64,000 bases of DNA from Ignavibacteria bacterium. Its GTDB lineage: Bacteria > Bacteroidota > Ignavibacteria > Kapaibacteriales > UBA4661. Within the stretch, counting starts at the first letter, position 1; every line of letters starts with the position of its first letter. Of this stretch, positions 1-9,983 are shown in pieces. The translations under genes were made by a program, and so were the position numbers. The notes beneath the pieces were generated by a model. The model was not told the origin of the DNA, did not search any database, and saw only the letters and a program-made list of their open reading frames with translations. The DNA lies in the NCBI GenBank assembly GCA_013298775.1, contig JAAFIV010000026.1, positions 1-64,000 of the forward strand, in the 5' to 3' direction.

Positions 1-15
1 TCTCGACCTTATTCT

Positions 16-795
16 TTGCAGGGAGTGTCAATACGTATTTTCGAGAGAATAACATTTCTCCCGAACAGCAAAAACAAATGTTTGAGTTCGCAAATGCCTA
101 TAAACCGTGATTTCCGTAGTTTTCAGCTTAAATATGGAAACGGAACTGCAACTGCATTTTCAGTTGAAGTTGATAATTACCAATTTCTAATTACTGCGAA
201 GCACGCTGTTCCAAATATTGGGCATTCAGGTCAAATAGAAATTTTTCATGATAATAAATGGAAGGCTATCGCTGTAACGGCTATCTATTGTGATAATGAC
301 GCGATAGATATTATCGCCTTATTTTCTCAAGCATCACTTACCCCAACTTTTTCCACCAATTTTGGGGTTACAGACTTATACGTTAGTCAAGATGTTTATT
401 TTTGTGGCTTTCCCTATGGATGGAGCAATTATGCCGGGCAAATAAATAACGGCTACCCATTACCATTTGTTAAAAAAGCAATTTGCTCTGCATTTGGCTT
501 TACCAAAGCACATACAGGAATGATAGCTGAACAGATTTATTTGGATGGGCATAACAATCTAGGTTTTTCTGGCGGTCCAATAAGTTTTCTTAGCAAAGAT
601 ACTGGTAAACAAACAATAGCAGGTGTAATTTCAGGCTATCACTGGCAGGCTGAACCAATCCAATCTAAGAAAAATCCTGAAGAAGCGGAGCAGCTATACT
701 ACCAAGCAAATACAGGAATTATTGTTGCGTATAATATATCCCCAATAATTGCTGCTATTCAAAAATTTATTCTTACTTGGAAGCAAGGAACGTAA
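16..795 (+). CDS. Trypsin-like serine peptidase (S1-like fold)
   Basis: 259 aa ORF with LITAKHAV (His), DAIDIIAL (Asp) and GFSGGP (Ser) in triad order; true start may be internal. Confidence 0.75.
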   Translation: MQGVSIRIFERITFLPNSKNKCLSSQMPINRDFRSFQLKYGNGTATAFSVEVDNYQFLITAKHAVPNIGHSGQIEIFHDNKWKAIAVTAIYCDNDAIDIIALFSQASLTPTFSTNFGVTDLYVSQDVYFCGFPYGWSNYAGQINNGYPLPFVKKAICSAFGFTKAHTGMIAEQIYLDGHNNLGFSGGPISFLSKDTGKQTIAGVISGYHWQAEPIQSKKNPEEAEQLYYQANTGIIVAYNISPIIAAIQKFILTWKQGT

Positions 796-800
796 CACTA

Positions 801-1001
801 ATGCGCTATTCCATGCTCATAAACTACTCTAAGGACGATGAAGCCTTCGTCGTAACATTACCCGAATTTGGCGATCGCAAAACGCATGGTGATACCTACG
901 AAGAAGCCGTGAAAAGCGCAGAAGCAGTTCTTGAATTATTGGTGGAAGCGTATTCTGCTGAAGGCAAGGAGCTTCCTCAGCCGTACTATGCTTTTGCCTA
1001 A
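801..1001 (+). CDS. HicB-like antitoxin-family protein
   Basis: DDEAFVVTLPEFGDRKTHGDTYEEAVKSAEAVLELLVEAYSAEGKELPQP resembles the HicB partial RNase H fold; ATG at 801 preferred to 777. Confidence 0.75.
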   Translation: MRYSMLINYSKDDEAFVVTLPEFGDRKTHGDTYEEAVKSAEAVLELLVEAYSAEGKELPQPYYAFA

Positions 1002-1020
1002 AAAATTTTGAACATCAATT

Positions 1021-1245
1021 TTGAGAATTATGAATTTCGTCATAACCAATTACATCAACGCCGCCTTTGCCAATGCACTCTATGACAAACTTGATGACGG
1101 GAGCTTTGCAGGGCGCATTCCCGCTTGCAAGGGTGTTATCGCATTCGGCGCGTCATTACGCGAGTGTGAGCAAGAGTTACATTCTACGTTGGAAGACTGG
1201 CTGCTACTTGGCTTCAAACTTGGTCATTCGCTGCCTGCACTATGA
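1021..1245 (+). CDS. Second HicB-like small protein
   Basis: DGSFAGRIPACKGVIAFGASLRECEQELHSTLEDWLLLGFKLGHSLPAL matches the HicB pattern; TTG at 1021 or ATG at 1030. Confidence 0.65.
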   Translation: MRIMNFVITNYINAAFANALYDKLDDGSFAGRIPACKGVIAFGASLRECEQELHSTLEDWLLLGFKLGHSLPAL

Positions 1246-2189
1246 AATCCCCCAACAACCGCACCCTCACACTCTCCGAGGCGGAACGCCAGCATTTACG
1301 CGCTTCCCTCAGTTCGCTCTCCGCGCTGGCGACGGTAAATGAGGTGTTGGGAAAAGTTATTCATCAAGACTGCCAGACCGCGCTCCCACACTTGCCGTCA
1401 GGCTTTGTGGATGTACTTTTTCTCGACCCGCCGTATAATCTCACAAAGTCGTTCAATGGCACAACCTTTCGCGCAAGGAATGATGCGGAGTACACGGCGT
1501 GGATGGAATCATGGTTCGGGCAAATGATGCGGCTTTTGAAACCAACGGCAAGCGTGTATATTTGCGGTGATTGGCAGTCGTCGGCAAGTATTGTTGCGGT
1601 GGCGGGGCGGTATGTACATATTCGCAATCGCATTACGTGGGAACGCGAGAAAGGACGCGGCGCGAAAGCGAATTGGAAAAACTCTTCGGAAGATATTTGG
1701 TTCTGCACGAAGTCCGATGAGTACACTTTCAATCCAGATGCGGTGCGGCTTCGGAGGCGCGTCATTGCTCCGTACCGCGAGAATGGTGCGCCCAAAGATT
1801 GGCAGGAAACTGACGATGGTAAATTCCGCGACACCGCACCCTCAAACCTCTGGACAGACATCAGTGTCCCCTTCTGGTCAATGCCCGAAAATACCGAGCA
1901 TCCAACGCAAAAGCCTGAAAAACTCCTTGCAAAACTGCTTCTCGCAAGCAGCAATGCGGGTGACGTGGTACTTGACCCATTCGCAGGCTCTGGCACAACG
2001 GCAGTGGTCGCAAAAAAGCTAGGGAGGCAATTTGTAGCAATTGAACAAGAGGAAGAATACTGCTTGTTCGCCTTGCAACGCCTCGTCAATGCTGGATGCG
2101 ATGCAAGCATACAAGGCTTTTCAGATAGCGTTTTTTGGGAGCGAAATGCCCATGCAACAACGTCTAAACGAGGACAAAAGGCGCAATGA
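1242..2189 (+). CDS. Site-specific DNA methyltransferase (N4-C/N6-A, beta-class motif order)
   Basis: DPPYNL (motif IV) precedes DPFAGSGTT (motif I); overlaps upstream ORF by ATGA. Confidence 0.93.
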   Translation: MKSPNNRTLTLSEAERQHLRASLSSLSALATVNEVLGKVIHQDCQTALPHLPSGFVDVLFLDPPYNLTKSFNGTTFRARNDAEYTAWMESWFGQMMRLLKPTASVYICGDWQSSASIVAVAGRYVHIRNRITWEREKGRGAKANWKNSSEDIWFCTKSDEYTFNPDAVRLRRRVIAPYRENGAPKDWQETDDGKFRDTAPSNLWTDISVPFWSMPENTEHPTQKPEKLLAKLLLASSNAGDVVLDPFAGSGTTAVVAKKLGRQFVAIEQEEEYCLFALQRLVNAGCDASIQGFSDSVFWERNAHATTSKRGQKAQ

Positions 2190-2344
2190 TTGTTCAACAG
2201 GCTTGGTTACTGCGTGACGGAGCTACACTATTTCCCAGCATTCATCGTTCTTTACTGAGAAAATTCTTTTGTATTGTGCCGACCAAACGCTGATAAAATC
2301 TTGCGTTGTGGCTGTACAATTTTCTCTTCATGTTCTCTTTAAGA

Positions 2345-2941
2345 ATGACACCACCTCTGACCACAATTTCCATTGCTGTTGTCTATCACAGTGCGTTTGG
2401 GCATACGAAAAAGCTCGCTGAAGCAGTTGTTCGTGGGGCTGAACAGCCGACAAATACACAGGTTCATCTTATTCGCGCCGAAGAAGCCAGCGAACACTGG
2501 GACACGCTGAACGCCGCCGACGCTCTCATTTTCGGCTCGCCAACCTACATGGGCGCAGTTTCGGCGGGCTTCAAAGATTTTATGGACAAAAGCGGCAATC
2601 TTTGGCTGAAGCAGCTGTGGCGCGATAAACTTGCCGCAGGATTTACCACTTCAGGCAGCTACAACGGCGATAAACTCGCGGTTTTACAGCAACTCGCCGG
2701 ATTCGCCGCGCAGCACGGCATGATTTGGATTAGCCTTGGCTTGAAGCCAGGCGATGCCGAAGAAGATGGCGCGAATTCTCACGTTCTGAACCGTCTCGGT
2801 AGCTATCTTGGCGCAATGGCTCGCTCGGTGAACGACAGTCCCGAAGTCACGCCCCCGCAAGGCGACCTCGACACCGCAGAATTTCTCGGCAAGCGCGTTG
2901 CGGAAATGGCGCACCGATTTCGAGGAAAGGTTGCAGTCTGA
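2345..2941 (+). CDS. Flavodoxin family / NAD(P)H:quinone oxidoreductase (WrbA-like)
   Basis: VVYHSAFGHTKKLAEAV, FGSPTYMGAVSAGFKDFMD, FTTSGSYNGDK; internal ATG chosen. Confidence 0.85.
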   Translation: MTPPLTTISIAVVYHSAFGHTKKLAEAVVRGAEQPTNTQVHLIRAEEASEHWDTLNAADALIFGSPTYMGAVSAGFKDFMDKSGNLWLKQLWRDKLAAGFTTSGSYNGDKLAVLQQLAGFAAQHGMIWISLGLKPGDAEEDGANSHVLNRLGSYLGAMARSVNDSPEVTPPQGDLDTAEFLGKRVAEMAHRFRGKVAV

Positions 2942-2979
2942 AACATACAGTCTGAAACATGAAGTATGAAAAATAAAAT

Positions 2980-4320
2980 ATGAAACACCGCATCTACACT
3001 GGTTTTGTTGCCAATCCTCGTTCTGCTAGCGCACGGGGCGGAATACACGATGGCGCAAATACCACTCGCGCACAAATGGAGTATTTCCCCGATGGCGCAA
3101 TCGTTGTAACAGAAACAGGGCGCATTGATTTTGCGGGAACAAGGAATGACGCGCTTTCCAGCTATCCTGCGGCGGAGGTGCGCGAGTACCCAAATGCACT
3201 CATTATTCCGGGCTTGGTGGATACGCACGTGCATTTGCCGCAGTATGAGGCGGCGGCGATTGGAACAGGCGAATTGCTGGATTGGCTGAATACCTACATT
3301 TTCCCGCTCGAAGCCCGTTTTGCCGACGATTCCTACGCCCGCGAGCAATCCCGCCGCTTCTTTGCCGACGCGCTTTCGCTCGGTACAACAACAATGTCCG
3401 TTTACTGCTCTTCCCAGCGCAATGCCACAGAACGCGCTTTTGAAGCGGCATTCGAGGCAGGTATTCGCGTGTGCATGGGAAAAACGATGATGGATTTTGG
3501 CGCACCAGAAAACATTCTTTTTTCTGCACACCAAAACATTGAGGATAGCTTGGCGATTGCAAAAGCCTGGCACGGCAGCGACGACGGACGGCTTCAATAC
3601 ACGCTTACGCCACGTTTTGCGGGGAGCTGCTCCCGCGAACTTCTCCGTCTCACAGGCGATGCTGCGCGGGCAAATTCTTTGCGCATTCAAACGCATCTTT
3701 CCGAAAATCCCTCTGAACTCCGCTACATTGCTGAACTTTTTCCCGAATTCTCGTCCTACACCGATGTCTATGCAGCGCATGGAATCTTGACGGGGCAAAC
3801 CGTGATGGCGCACTCCATTTACCTCAGCGCACAGGAACGAAGCCTTTTGCGCGAGCATGATTGTGCGTTGTCGCATTGTCCGTGTTCCAATCGTTTTTTG
3901 CAAAGCGGTGTGATGGCATTGCGAAAAAGTATGCGCGAAGGCTTCAAAATCGGCTTGGGAAGCGATGTTGCGGGTGGTTTCTCCTTGTCCATGCTGAATG
4001 AAGCAAAAGAAGCGGCGGAAAGCTCCAAAACGTGGAATATCCTCAATCGCGGCGAAGAAACGCCGCCTGTGAACGCGGAAGAGGCTCTCTGGCTTGCTAC
4101 GCTGGGAGGCGCAGAAGCACTAGGTTTAGAGCAAAATATTGGTAATTTTGTACGTGGCAAAGAAGCAGATTTTGTCGTTCTTTCGCTGAAAGATATTCTT
4201 CCGAATCATTCTTCCTTCAGCGCACCAGAACAGGTGATTTCACGCGCCGTCTATGGCGCAGGACGCGGTGCGGTACTAACAACCTTTGTTCGTGGAAAGC
4301 AAGTATTTACGCGCTCTTGA
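2980..4320 (+). CDS. guaD: Guanine deaminase
   Basis: Amidohydrolase with GLVDTHVHLPQYEAAAIGTGELLDWLNTYIFPLEARF, HLSEN, GLGSDVAGG. Confidence 0.9.
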   Translation: MKHRIYTGFVANPRSASARGGIHDGANTTRAQMEYFPDGAIVVTETGRIDFAGTRNDALSSYPAAEVREYPNALIIPGLVDTHVHLPQYEAAAIGTGELLDWLNTYIFPLEARFADDSYAREQSRRFFADALSLGTTTMSVYCSSQRNATERAFEAAFEAGIRVCMGKTMMDFGAPENILFSAHQNIEDSLAIAKAWHGSDDGRLQYTLTPRFAGSCSRELLRLTGDAARANSLRIQTHLSENPSELRYIAELFPEFSSYTDVYAAHGILTGQTVMAHSIYLSAQERSLLREHDCALSHCPCSNRFLQSGVMALRKSMREGFKIGLGSDVAGGFSLSMLNEAKEAAESSKTWNILNRGEETPPVNAEEALWLATLGGAEALGLEQNIGNFVRGKEADFVVLSLKDILPNHSSFSAPEQVISRAVYGAGRGAVLTTFVRGKQVFTRS

Positions 4321-4400
4321 GGCAAATTGCCTAAATTGTTCCCTTTATTCTTGAATTCAAGATTCTTTTTATTCTCGAAACACCAGATAATTCCTTCAAT

Positions 4401-4478
4401 AGTGGCACAGACATTCTTGTCTGTGAGTATTAGTGCAGGGTTCAGGCAGAGAACACAGACAGGAAGTCTCAAGCTATT
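4401..4478 (+). repeat. Family A double-palindrome element, subtype 2
   Basis: AGTGGCACAGACATTCTTGTCTGTGAG...CACAGACAGGAAGTCTCAAGCTATT. Confidence 0.9.
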
Positions 4479-4554
4479 GAAGTCTGATTTTACGCACTCT
4501 TCAGAGATGTAGCTGTGTGCTAAATTTTTTGTTTGTCTTTCAAGAAAAATACTT

Positions 4555-7500
4555 ATGCTATTTATTAAATACTCAAAAGCTGCACGAATACTTGCTCTCA
4601 CGCTTGAAATTTTCTCTCTCCTTTGCGTAATGTTTTCTGCTCTGTCTGCTTTTGCGCAATCACCTGACACGCTCCGCATCCCCTTCAATCGTAGTGAAAT
4701 CACACAATCAAACATCATCCTTCGCCAAGACGCGCTTTATCGCTGGACAGTACGCGGGCGGGCGCAGGTAGGCGTTTCGGGGCAATCACCCATCATTGTT
4801 GATGCCCGCTTTGCTACGAGCAATCTCGGACTTCCGCAGCTTCCCGAGCAACCAACACGCCTTCCGCTTGATGAGAATACGCCTGTACAGCCGCTCTGTA
4901 CCTCGCTTCAAGAGACATCGCCCGCAAGTTCGCCGTGCAATATTTACTTTGGGACGAATGCTCGGCGAGGCGCATCAAATCTCGCACTCGACCCCGCATT
5001 CCGTCTCGCCGATGCCGCACAAATGAAACAATACGCTTTTCGTCCCGACGACGATACATTTCGCGCAAGCTCTATCTATCAAGCAATCGTGCGGGGTGCA
5101 AACGATTTCGTGAAAGCACTGTTTGTGGAAGGGTTTGGTTTTGGCAATAATCGAAGCTATGCGGATAATCCCGCAGACACCGCACTAGTGCTGACGATTG
5201 AGCGTCTCAGTCCTGAACTTTTACTTACTGCCGAACCCAATTTCAACATTACGGGACGGCTTCCTGTGCGGGTTCTGAACGATATTTCACCAGCAAGCAC
5301 TTTCCGCGACACCACGATTGATTTCGGCTCGGTGCAAGTAAATACGCCGCCTGTACAGGTACGCCGCATTGTCCTGCGCAATCGCGGCGCAGAGCCACTT
5401 CGCATTCTCCGCATCGAAGCACCGATGCTGAATCCCGTCTTTACGGTGGCAAGTTCGGCGGGTGCGCTGGAAAATCCAACATTGCTCGGCGCAATGAGCG
5501 ATTCCATCACGCTTTCCTTTACCTTTTTCGCCCGCGATGCTCGCCAGTACACGCAGGAAATTCGTATTATCACCAACGACCCAGCAAATCCGACCTTCAC
5601 GGTGCGTTTGCAGGGCAGTGGCGCGAGCGGTACACTGAGTCCAGTTCTACCAATGAATTTTGGTAATGTGTACGTGGGGACAACTGCACCAGTACAAACA
5701 CGTGAGTTTTCTCGAACCAATTTTGTGGATGCCTTTGCGATTGATTCCGTGCAGCTGCCCGCGCCGTCCTCAGGCTTTACGGTGATAGGTCTCGCGCCGC
5801 AATCATATCAAGTCGGCACAAATCCTCGCTTTTCACCAAGCGGCACGTTTTCCCCCAGAACTATCGGCGACTTCGCAGATTCTGCCGTGCTTCGCGGCAA
5901 TAATCTCGTTGATTACAAAATTCTCCTCACAGGGCGTGGCGTGAGAGCGGATTTTGCGCTCTTACGGCAAGGAACTCCGCTTGTAGAGCGGGTTCTGGAC
6001 TTCGGAGCGCACGTTTCTGGCGCGAGTACCACGCAGACATTTACCATTCAAAACACAGGCAATCTTCCCCTGAACATTGCACGGAATCTTGCTCCTAGCC
6101 CCAATGGTCGTCCAAGTGATGTCGGCGAATTTGAAATTGTCAGCGCACCAACCACGCTTGGTGAAATGACGGGAACGACGCAAACGTTTGTTCTTCGCTA
6201 CACCGCGAATCCACAAAATCCCGAAGGGCGCAAGGAAGTATTTTTTGACGTAAACATCAACGATGGCAATAATGGTGCTGCTCTCACGCCACAACGCTTC
6301 AGGCTCATTGCGCAGCGTTTGCCCAATGTGATTACACCAAGCCGCACCGACATTCGCTTCGACAGCGTGTACGTCGGCACACAAGTGCGTGATACCGTAC
6401 TTCTTGCCAATACTTCAGCGCGTTTTGCTGGGACAATTCTCCGCCAAACGCCACCAAATGCGCCCTTTAGCGCAGACACGGTGCGTTCTCCACGTGCGTT
6501 GCTGCCAGCAAATTCCGCTCTCGTCAATCTCGGTTTTTCGCCCATGCAAGAAGGTCCGCAAGAAGGCACCTTCACCTTCACAAACCGCGTGGATTCTACG
6601 GGAGCGCAGGAAACCTCCCGTGTGGGTGTGCGCGGTGTGGGTGTGCGCCAGCAATTTACCCTCATTCGCCTCACTTCCGACACCAGCGCAAACACGAATA
6701 CGACCATCAACACCGTATCAACACTGGTGAATGGTAAAACGCGCACCTATACGGCAAATATTGGCTGCGTGCGCGTTGGCGAAAGAAGGGATATAGGCTG
6801 TTTTTTTCGGAATGATGGGAATATTTCCTTTCGAGCATCCGACCGATTTGTGCGCCTAGAACCCGCACAAACACGCGATTTCACGGTTGTTAATCCCTTT
6901 CAAATATCGCGCTCTCTTTTGCCCACCGAACAAGACGGTTCGCTGCGGATACGCTTCACGCCAACTGTGCGCGGACCGCAGGAAATTCAGTACACGCTGC
7001 GAAGCGATATTCGGCAGAATATTGGCGGGCGAATCCGCATTCCTACTGCGCCCGACAGCACCGATGACATTACGATTATTATTCGCGGTGAAGGCATCAC
7101 ACCAAGCATTGAAGCACCGCAAAGCGTAGATTTTGGTGAAATTACGTTTGATGCGGCGGGCGTGGGGTGCAATAGCAGAACCCAAGCCATTCCTTTCACA
7201 AACCCTGCTACGCCCGCATGCGGGACGTTTACACGGCTCTCCAATCCACGCATTGCAAGCGCAAGTGCTACGCCGTTTAGCATTCGTTCTGGCTCGACAG
7301 ACCTCATCGTACGCACAGGCAGTTCGGTGGGGACGATTCAGGTAGAATTTAAGCCCACGCGGCAAGGTGAGTTTCAAGATGAATTGATTGTCAATACCGA
7401 CGCGCCTCCGCCACGTGATGTCCTGCGCATTCGCCTTACGGGGCGTTCTATTCCCTTGCCAAATGTGGTGATGCGCATTGCAACCAATCATACTGCTCGT

Positions 7501-8259
7501 CCAGGTAGCCCAACCCTTGTAACGGTGCCAGTGTTGGTAGAAGCCTCTACCATTGGCACTCTTAGCGCGAACACAGGTGCGCTTCGCCTGACGAACCGCG
7601 TGGCGTTTCAGTTGCAATACAATCGCACCTTGTTGGAATTTGAACGAGCCAATACTAACGGTACAGCATCGGAAGGCGGGCGCGTGGAGGTTACAAAAAG
7701 GGACACCGCTAATCGGGAACAACAAACCCTGTTCGTCAGCATTGAGGCAGCGCGGTCTGATAATTTTCGTCCCTTGGAAACGCTGGTCAATCTTGTTTTT
7801 ACCCCCTATCTCGGCAATGCACCCGCAACAGAACTTTCACTTGCCAGTGTCCGTTTTGGCGATTCCACGTGTCCCAAAATCAACATTGGCTCAAATGATA
7901 TCAAATCTGGGCAATTCCAGCTTGATGGCGTGTGTGATTTGGTCTGGAAAGCAACACTCCTGACACAAAAACCGCCCGCAATGGCAGATATTTCGCCGAA
8001 TCCGATTATCGGCGGGCAAGGTAAAATCAGGTTTTTGGTCAATGAAGCGGCAACGATTACGATTACGATGCGCGACGCGCTTGGCGTGCATTCAGCGCGA
8101 ACGCTCGTGCAGGAACGTAGTTTTGATGCGGGTTTGTACGAAGAAACATTGCCTTTGGAAAACGTGCCAACAGGAACATATTTCTGTGAAATGCGTGCAG
8201 TGTCAGCACATACGCAGGGCGTTTACCGCGAAGTGAAGAAGTTTGTGGTTGTGCGCTGA
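4555..8259 (+). CDS. Choice-of-anchor D / ASH-repeat secreted protein with T9SS C-terminal sorting domain
   Basis: Signal-like N-terminus; repeated IDFGSVQVNT, LDFGAHVSGASTTQTFTIQNTG and VDFGEITF modules; C-terminal ISPNPI...YEETLPLENVPTGTYFCEMR...KKFVVVR. Confidence 0.85.
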   Translation: MLFIKYSKAARILALTLEIFSLLCVMFSALSAFAQSPDTLRIPFNRSEITQSNIILRQDALYRWTVRGRAQVGVSGQSPIIVDARFATSNLGLPQLPEQPTRLPLDENTPVQPLCTSLQETSPASSPCNIYFGTNARRGASNLALDPAFRLADAAQMKQYAFRPDDDTFRASSIYQAIVRGANDFVKALFVEGFGFGNNRSYADNPADTALVLTIERLSPELLLTAEPNFNITGRLPVRVLNDISPASTFRDTTIDFGSVQVNTPPVQVRRIVLRNRGAEPLRILRIEAPMLNPVFTVASSAGALENPTLLGAMSDSITLSFTFFARDARQYTQEIRIITNDPANPTFTVRLQGSGASGTLSPVLPMNFGNVYVGTTAPVQTREFSRTNFVDAFAIDSVQLPAPSSGFTVIGLAPQSYQVGTNPRFSPSGTFSPRTIGDFADSAVLRGNNLVDYKILLTGRGVRADFALLRQGTPLVERVLDFGAHVSGASTTQTFTIQNTGNLPLNIARNLAPSPNGRPSDVGEFEIVSAPTTLGEMTGTTQTFVLRYTANPQNPEGRKEVFFDVNINDGNNGAALTPQRFRLIAQRLPNVITPSRTDIRFDSVYVGTQVRDTVLLANTSARFAGTILRQTPPNAPFSADTVRSPRALLPANSALVNLGFSPMQEGPQEGTFTFTNRVDSTGAQETSRVGVRGVGVRQQFTLIRLTSDTSANTNTTINTVSTLVNGKTRTYTANIGCVRVGERRDIGCFFRNDGNISFRASDRFVRLEPAQTRDFTVVNPFQISRSLLPTEQDGSLRIRFTPTVRGPQEIQYTLRSDIRQNIGGRIRIPTAPDSTDDITIIIRGEGITPSIEAPQSVDFGEITFDAAGVGCNSRTQAIPFTNPATPACGTFTRLSNPRIASASATPFSIRSGSTDLIVRTGSSVGTIQVEFKPTRQGEFQDELIVNTDAPPPRDVLRIRLTGRSIPLPNVVMRIATNHTARPGSPTLVTVPVLVEASTIGTLSANTGALRLTNRVAFQLQYNRTLLEFERANTNGTASEGGRVEVTKRDTANREQQTLFVSIEAARSDNFRPLETLVNLVFTPYLGNAPATELSLASVRFGDSTCPKINIGSNDIKSGQFQLDGVCDLVWKATLLTQKPPAMADISPNPIIGGQGKIRFLVNEAATITITMRDALGVHSARTLVQERSFDAGLYEETLPLENVPTGTYFCEMRAVSAHTQGVYREVKKFVVVR

Positions 8260-8311
8260 GGAATGTAGCAGATGTTGCGGATTTGCATGCACAATTCCTG
8301 TCATTGGTCAT

Positions 8312-8440
8312 GTCTTCCCGTCCTACGCTTTTCTAAGCGTAGAACGGGTTTCGCGGTAATGCTGTCGCGGGAATACTTTTTCCAGAAAAATGGCACCGTG
8401 AAACCCGTTCTATCGTTCAGAAACGGTAGGACGGGAAGAC
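8312..8440. repeat. Family B double-palindrome element, copy 1
   Basis: GTCTTCCCGTCCTACGCTTTTCTAAGCGTAGAACGGGTTTC...GAAACCCGTTCTATCGTTCAGAAACGGTAGGACGGGAAGAC. Confidence 0.9.
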
Positions 8441-8446
8441 CTGAGT

Positions 8447-8576
8447 GACTCGCCTTACGCACACCCTCACCCCTCGCTGCGCGAGATACTCTCCCAGAGG
8501 GCGAGGGTTGATGGAGACTAGCTTTGAAGCCCTCTCCCTCTGGGAGAGGGTTGGGTGAGGGCGATGTGCGTAAGGT
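8447..8576. mobile_element. Family C MITE-like palindromic element, copy 1, flanked by 9-bp direct repeat GACCTGAGT
   Basis: CCTTACGCACACCCTCACCCCTCGC...GGGTGAGGGCGATGTGCGTAAGG; GACCTGAGT at 8438-8446 and 8577-8585. Confidence 0.75.
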
Positions 8577-8796
8577 GACCTGAGTAAGTACCGTACTTCT
8601 AACTTACTTTTATGAAATGCGAAGTATCCTGCTTTGAATGCACCGCGCCATTAACACTTCCTTAACATCCTTTAACGTCTGCTTAACAGCTTCGTATCTT
8701 GCTTTCCCGTATATTTGCAGTATGAACATTACACATACATTTGTTCATCAATATTGCTCACAAAAACTTCATCTTTTCATTTTTCTCCGAACTGCC

Positions 8797-9636
8797 ATGA
8801 AAACCTCTACCTCTCCCCGCAAAACAGCTAGAAAGCTGATTGCCTCTCTCTTCTGCGGCGTTGCTGCTGCGTCAATTATTGCTCTTGCTCCAATCATGAG
8901 TTTTGGACAAGACGCGCCAACATCGCCGTCCGCGCCCGATGCACCGAAAGCACCGAAAAGCCGCGCCAGTGTGACGATTATGAAAGATGGCGAAGTGGTA
9001 TTTTCAAAGTCGGTGGACAAAAATACTGTCTGGCGGTCTTTGGATGAGGCAATCAATAATGAAGTTGCCGATAGCGTGAAACAACGCTTGCGCTCTGCCT
9101 TGCGCGATGCTGGAAAGCGTGTAAACATCAGTGCTACGGGCAATACCATGACGATTGTCGTGGATGACGAAAATAGCAAAGATGGTAAAAATATGGTGAT
9201 GAGCTTCTCCAGCGACGGTTTTGACCAGTGGGGACGCGAATTTGCCGATGGTTTCCGCCGAAATTTTGATGTTGGACGCAATCATTTCCGCTTCGATACG
9301 GGTGCGCTCCGCGACATGGCAAACCGCTTCCGCGTCATGGTCGCGCCTCATGCACGCCGCTTCAATTTCAATAATTTCAACGTAGATGATGAAGATTTTA
9401 CCTCCGATAAAGCCGAGCGCATGGCAGAAGAGGCAAACAATATGAGCCGCGAAGCAGACGCGCTCCGCAAAGAAGCAGAAGCAATGCGCCTTGAAGCAGA
9501 AGCAATGAAAAAACGCGCAGAAGCAACACGCCTTGAAGCACAGGCACGCAAAAAATCATCCAAAGCAACGAGCGAATCACAAAGTGAATCGAAAAGCAAT
9601 GATGCGCAGTCTAGCACGAAAAAGAAGAAGCAATAA
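8797..9636 (+). CDS. Secreted protein with C-terminal Ala/Glu/Lys-rich coiled coil
   Basis: Signal peptide-like start MKTSTSPRKTARKLIASLFCGVAAASIIALAPIMSFGQ; EAEAMRLEAEAMKKRAEATRLEAQARKK. Confidence 0.7.
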   Translation: MKTSTSPRKTARKLIASLFCGVAAASIIALAPIMSFGQDAPTSPSAPDAPKAPKSRASVTIMKDGEVVFSKSVDKNTVWRSLDEAINNEVADSVKQRLRSALRDAGKRVNISATGNTMTIVVDDENSKDGKNMVMSFSSDGFDQWGREFADGFRRNFDVGRNHFRFDTGALRDMANRFRVMVAPHARRFNFNNFNVDDEDFTSDKAERMAEEANNMSREADALRKEAEAMRLEAEAMKKRAEATRLEAQARKKSSKATSESQSESKSNDAQSSTKKKKQ

Positions 9637-9746
9637 TAGCCAAAATACAAGTATTCACGCCTTCTTCCACCTGCACGAAGAACGTAACACAAACGCTGAA
9701 TAGGAAAGCACAACAACTCCATTTTTTTAAGGGGACAAATACAGCG

Positions 9747-9793
9747 AAAATGCCTGTATGCGGCGTAAAATCCGACATACAGGCATTTTTTTT
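9747..9793 (+). terminator. Rho-independent terminator
   Basis: AAAATGCCTGTATG-loop-CATACAGGCATTTTTTTT. Confidence 0.85.
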
Positions 9794-9825
9794 GCGTTAA
9801 AATCATTGAAATTCAAGACTAGTCA

Positions 9826-9868
9826 TTGAGTCCTCGCTAGTCCTCAAAAGTCCTCAAAATCCGCGTTC
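9826..9868 (-). repeat. Partial family H element
   Basis: Reverse complement GAACGCGGATTTTGAGGACTTTTGAGGACTAGCGAGGACT matches the 5' part of 28909-28950. Confidence 0.55.
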
Positions 9869-9983
9869 AAAAAAATGACGTATCCAGTTACAGAAAAAGT
9901 ACAAAAAAGTAAAAAAAACGCCGTAGTTTTCGGAATACAAATGACGTTCCTTTCCTCTCCATTTTCATTTTCAGAAATCTACC

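Noticed and set aside
801-1245. Complete HicAB toxin-antitoxin
   Set aside because: Both ORFs are HicB-like; no HicA-type dsRNA-binding ORF is visible nearby.
1364-2197. 277-aa minus-strand ORF opposite the methyltransferase
   Set aside because: Shadow ORF; the plus strand carries the catalytic motifs.
2803-3903. 366-aa minus-strand ORF opposite guaD
   Set aside because: Antisense shadow of a confident CDS; Cys/Arg-rich, no domain-like sequence.
4327-4512. Small ORF with peptide VAQTFLSV (similar ones at 15407 and 28939; SGTDILVCE on the other strand)
   Set aside because: Translation of family A repeats, not a gene.
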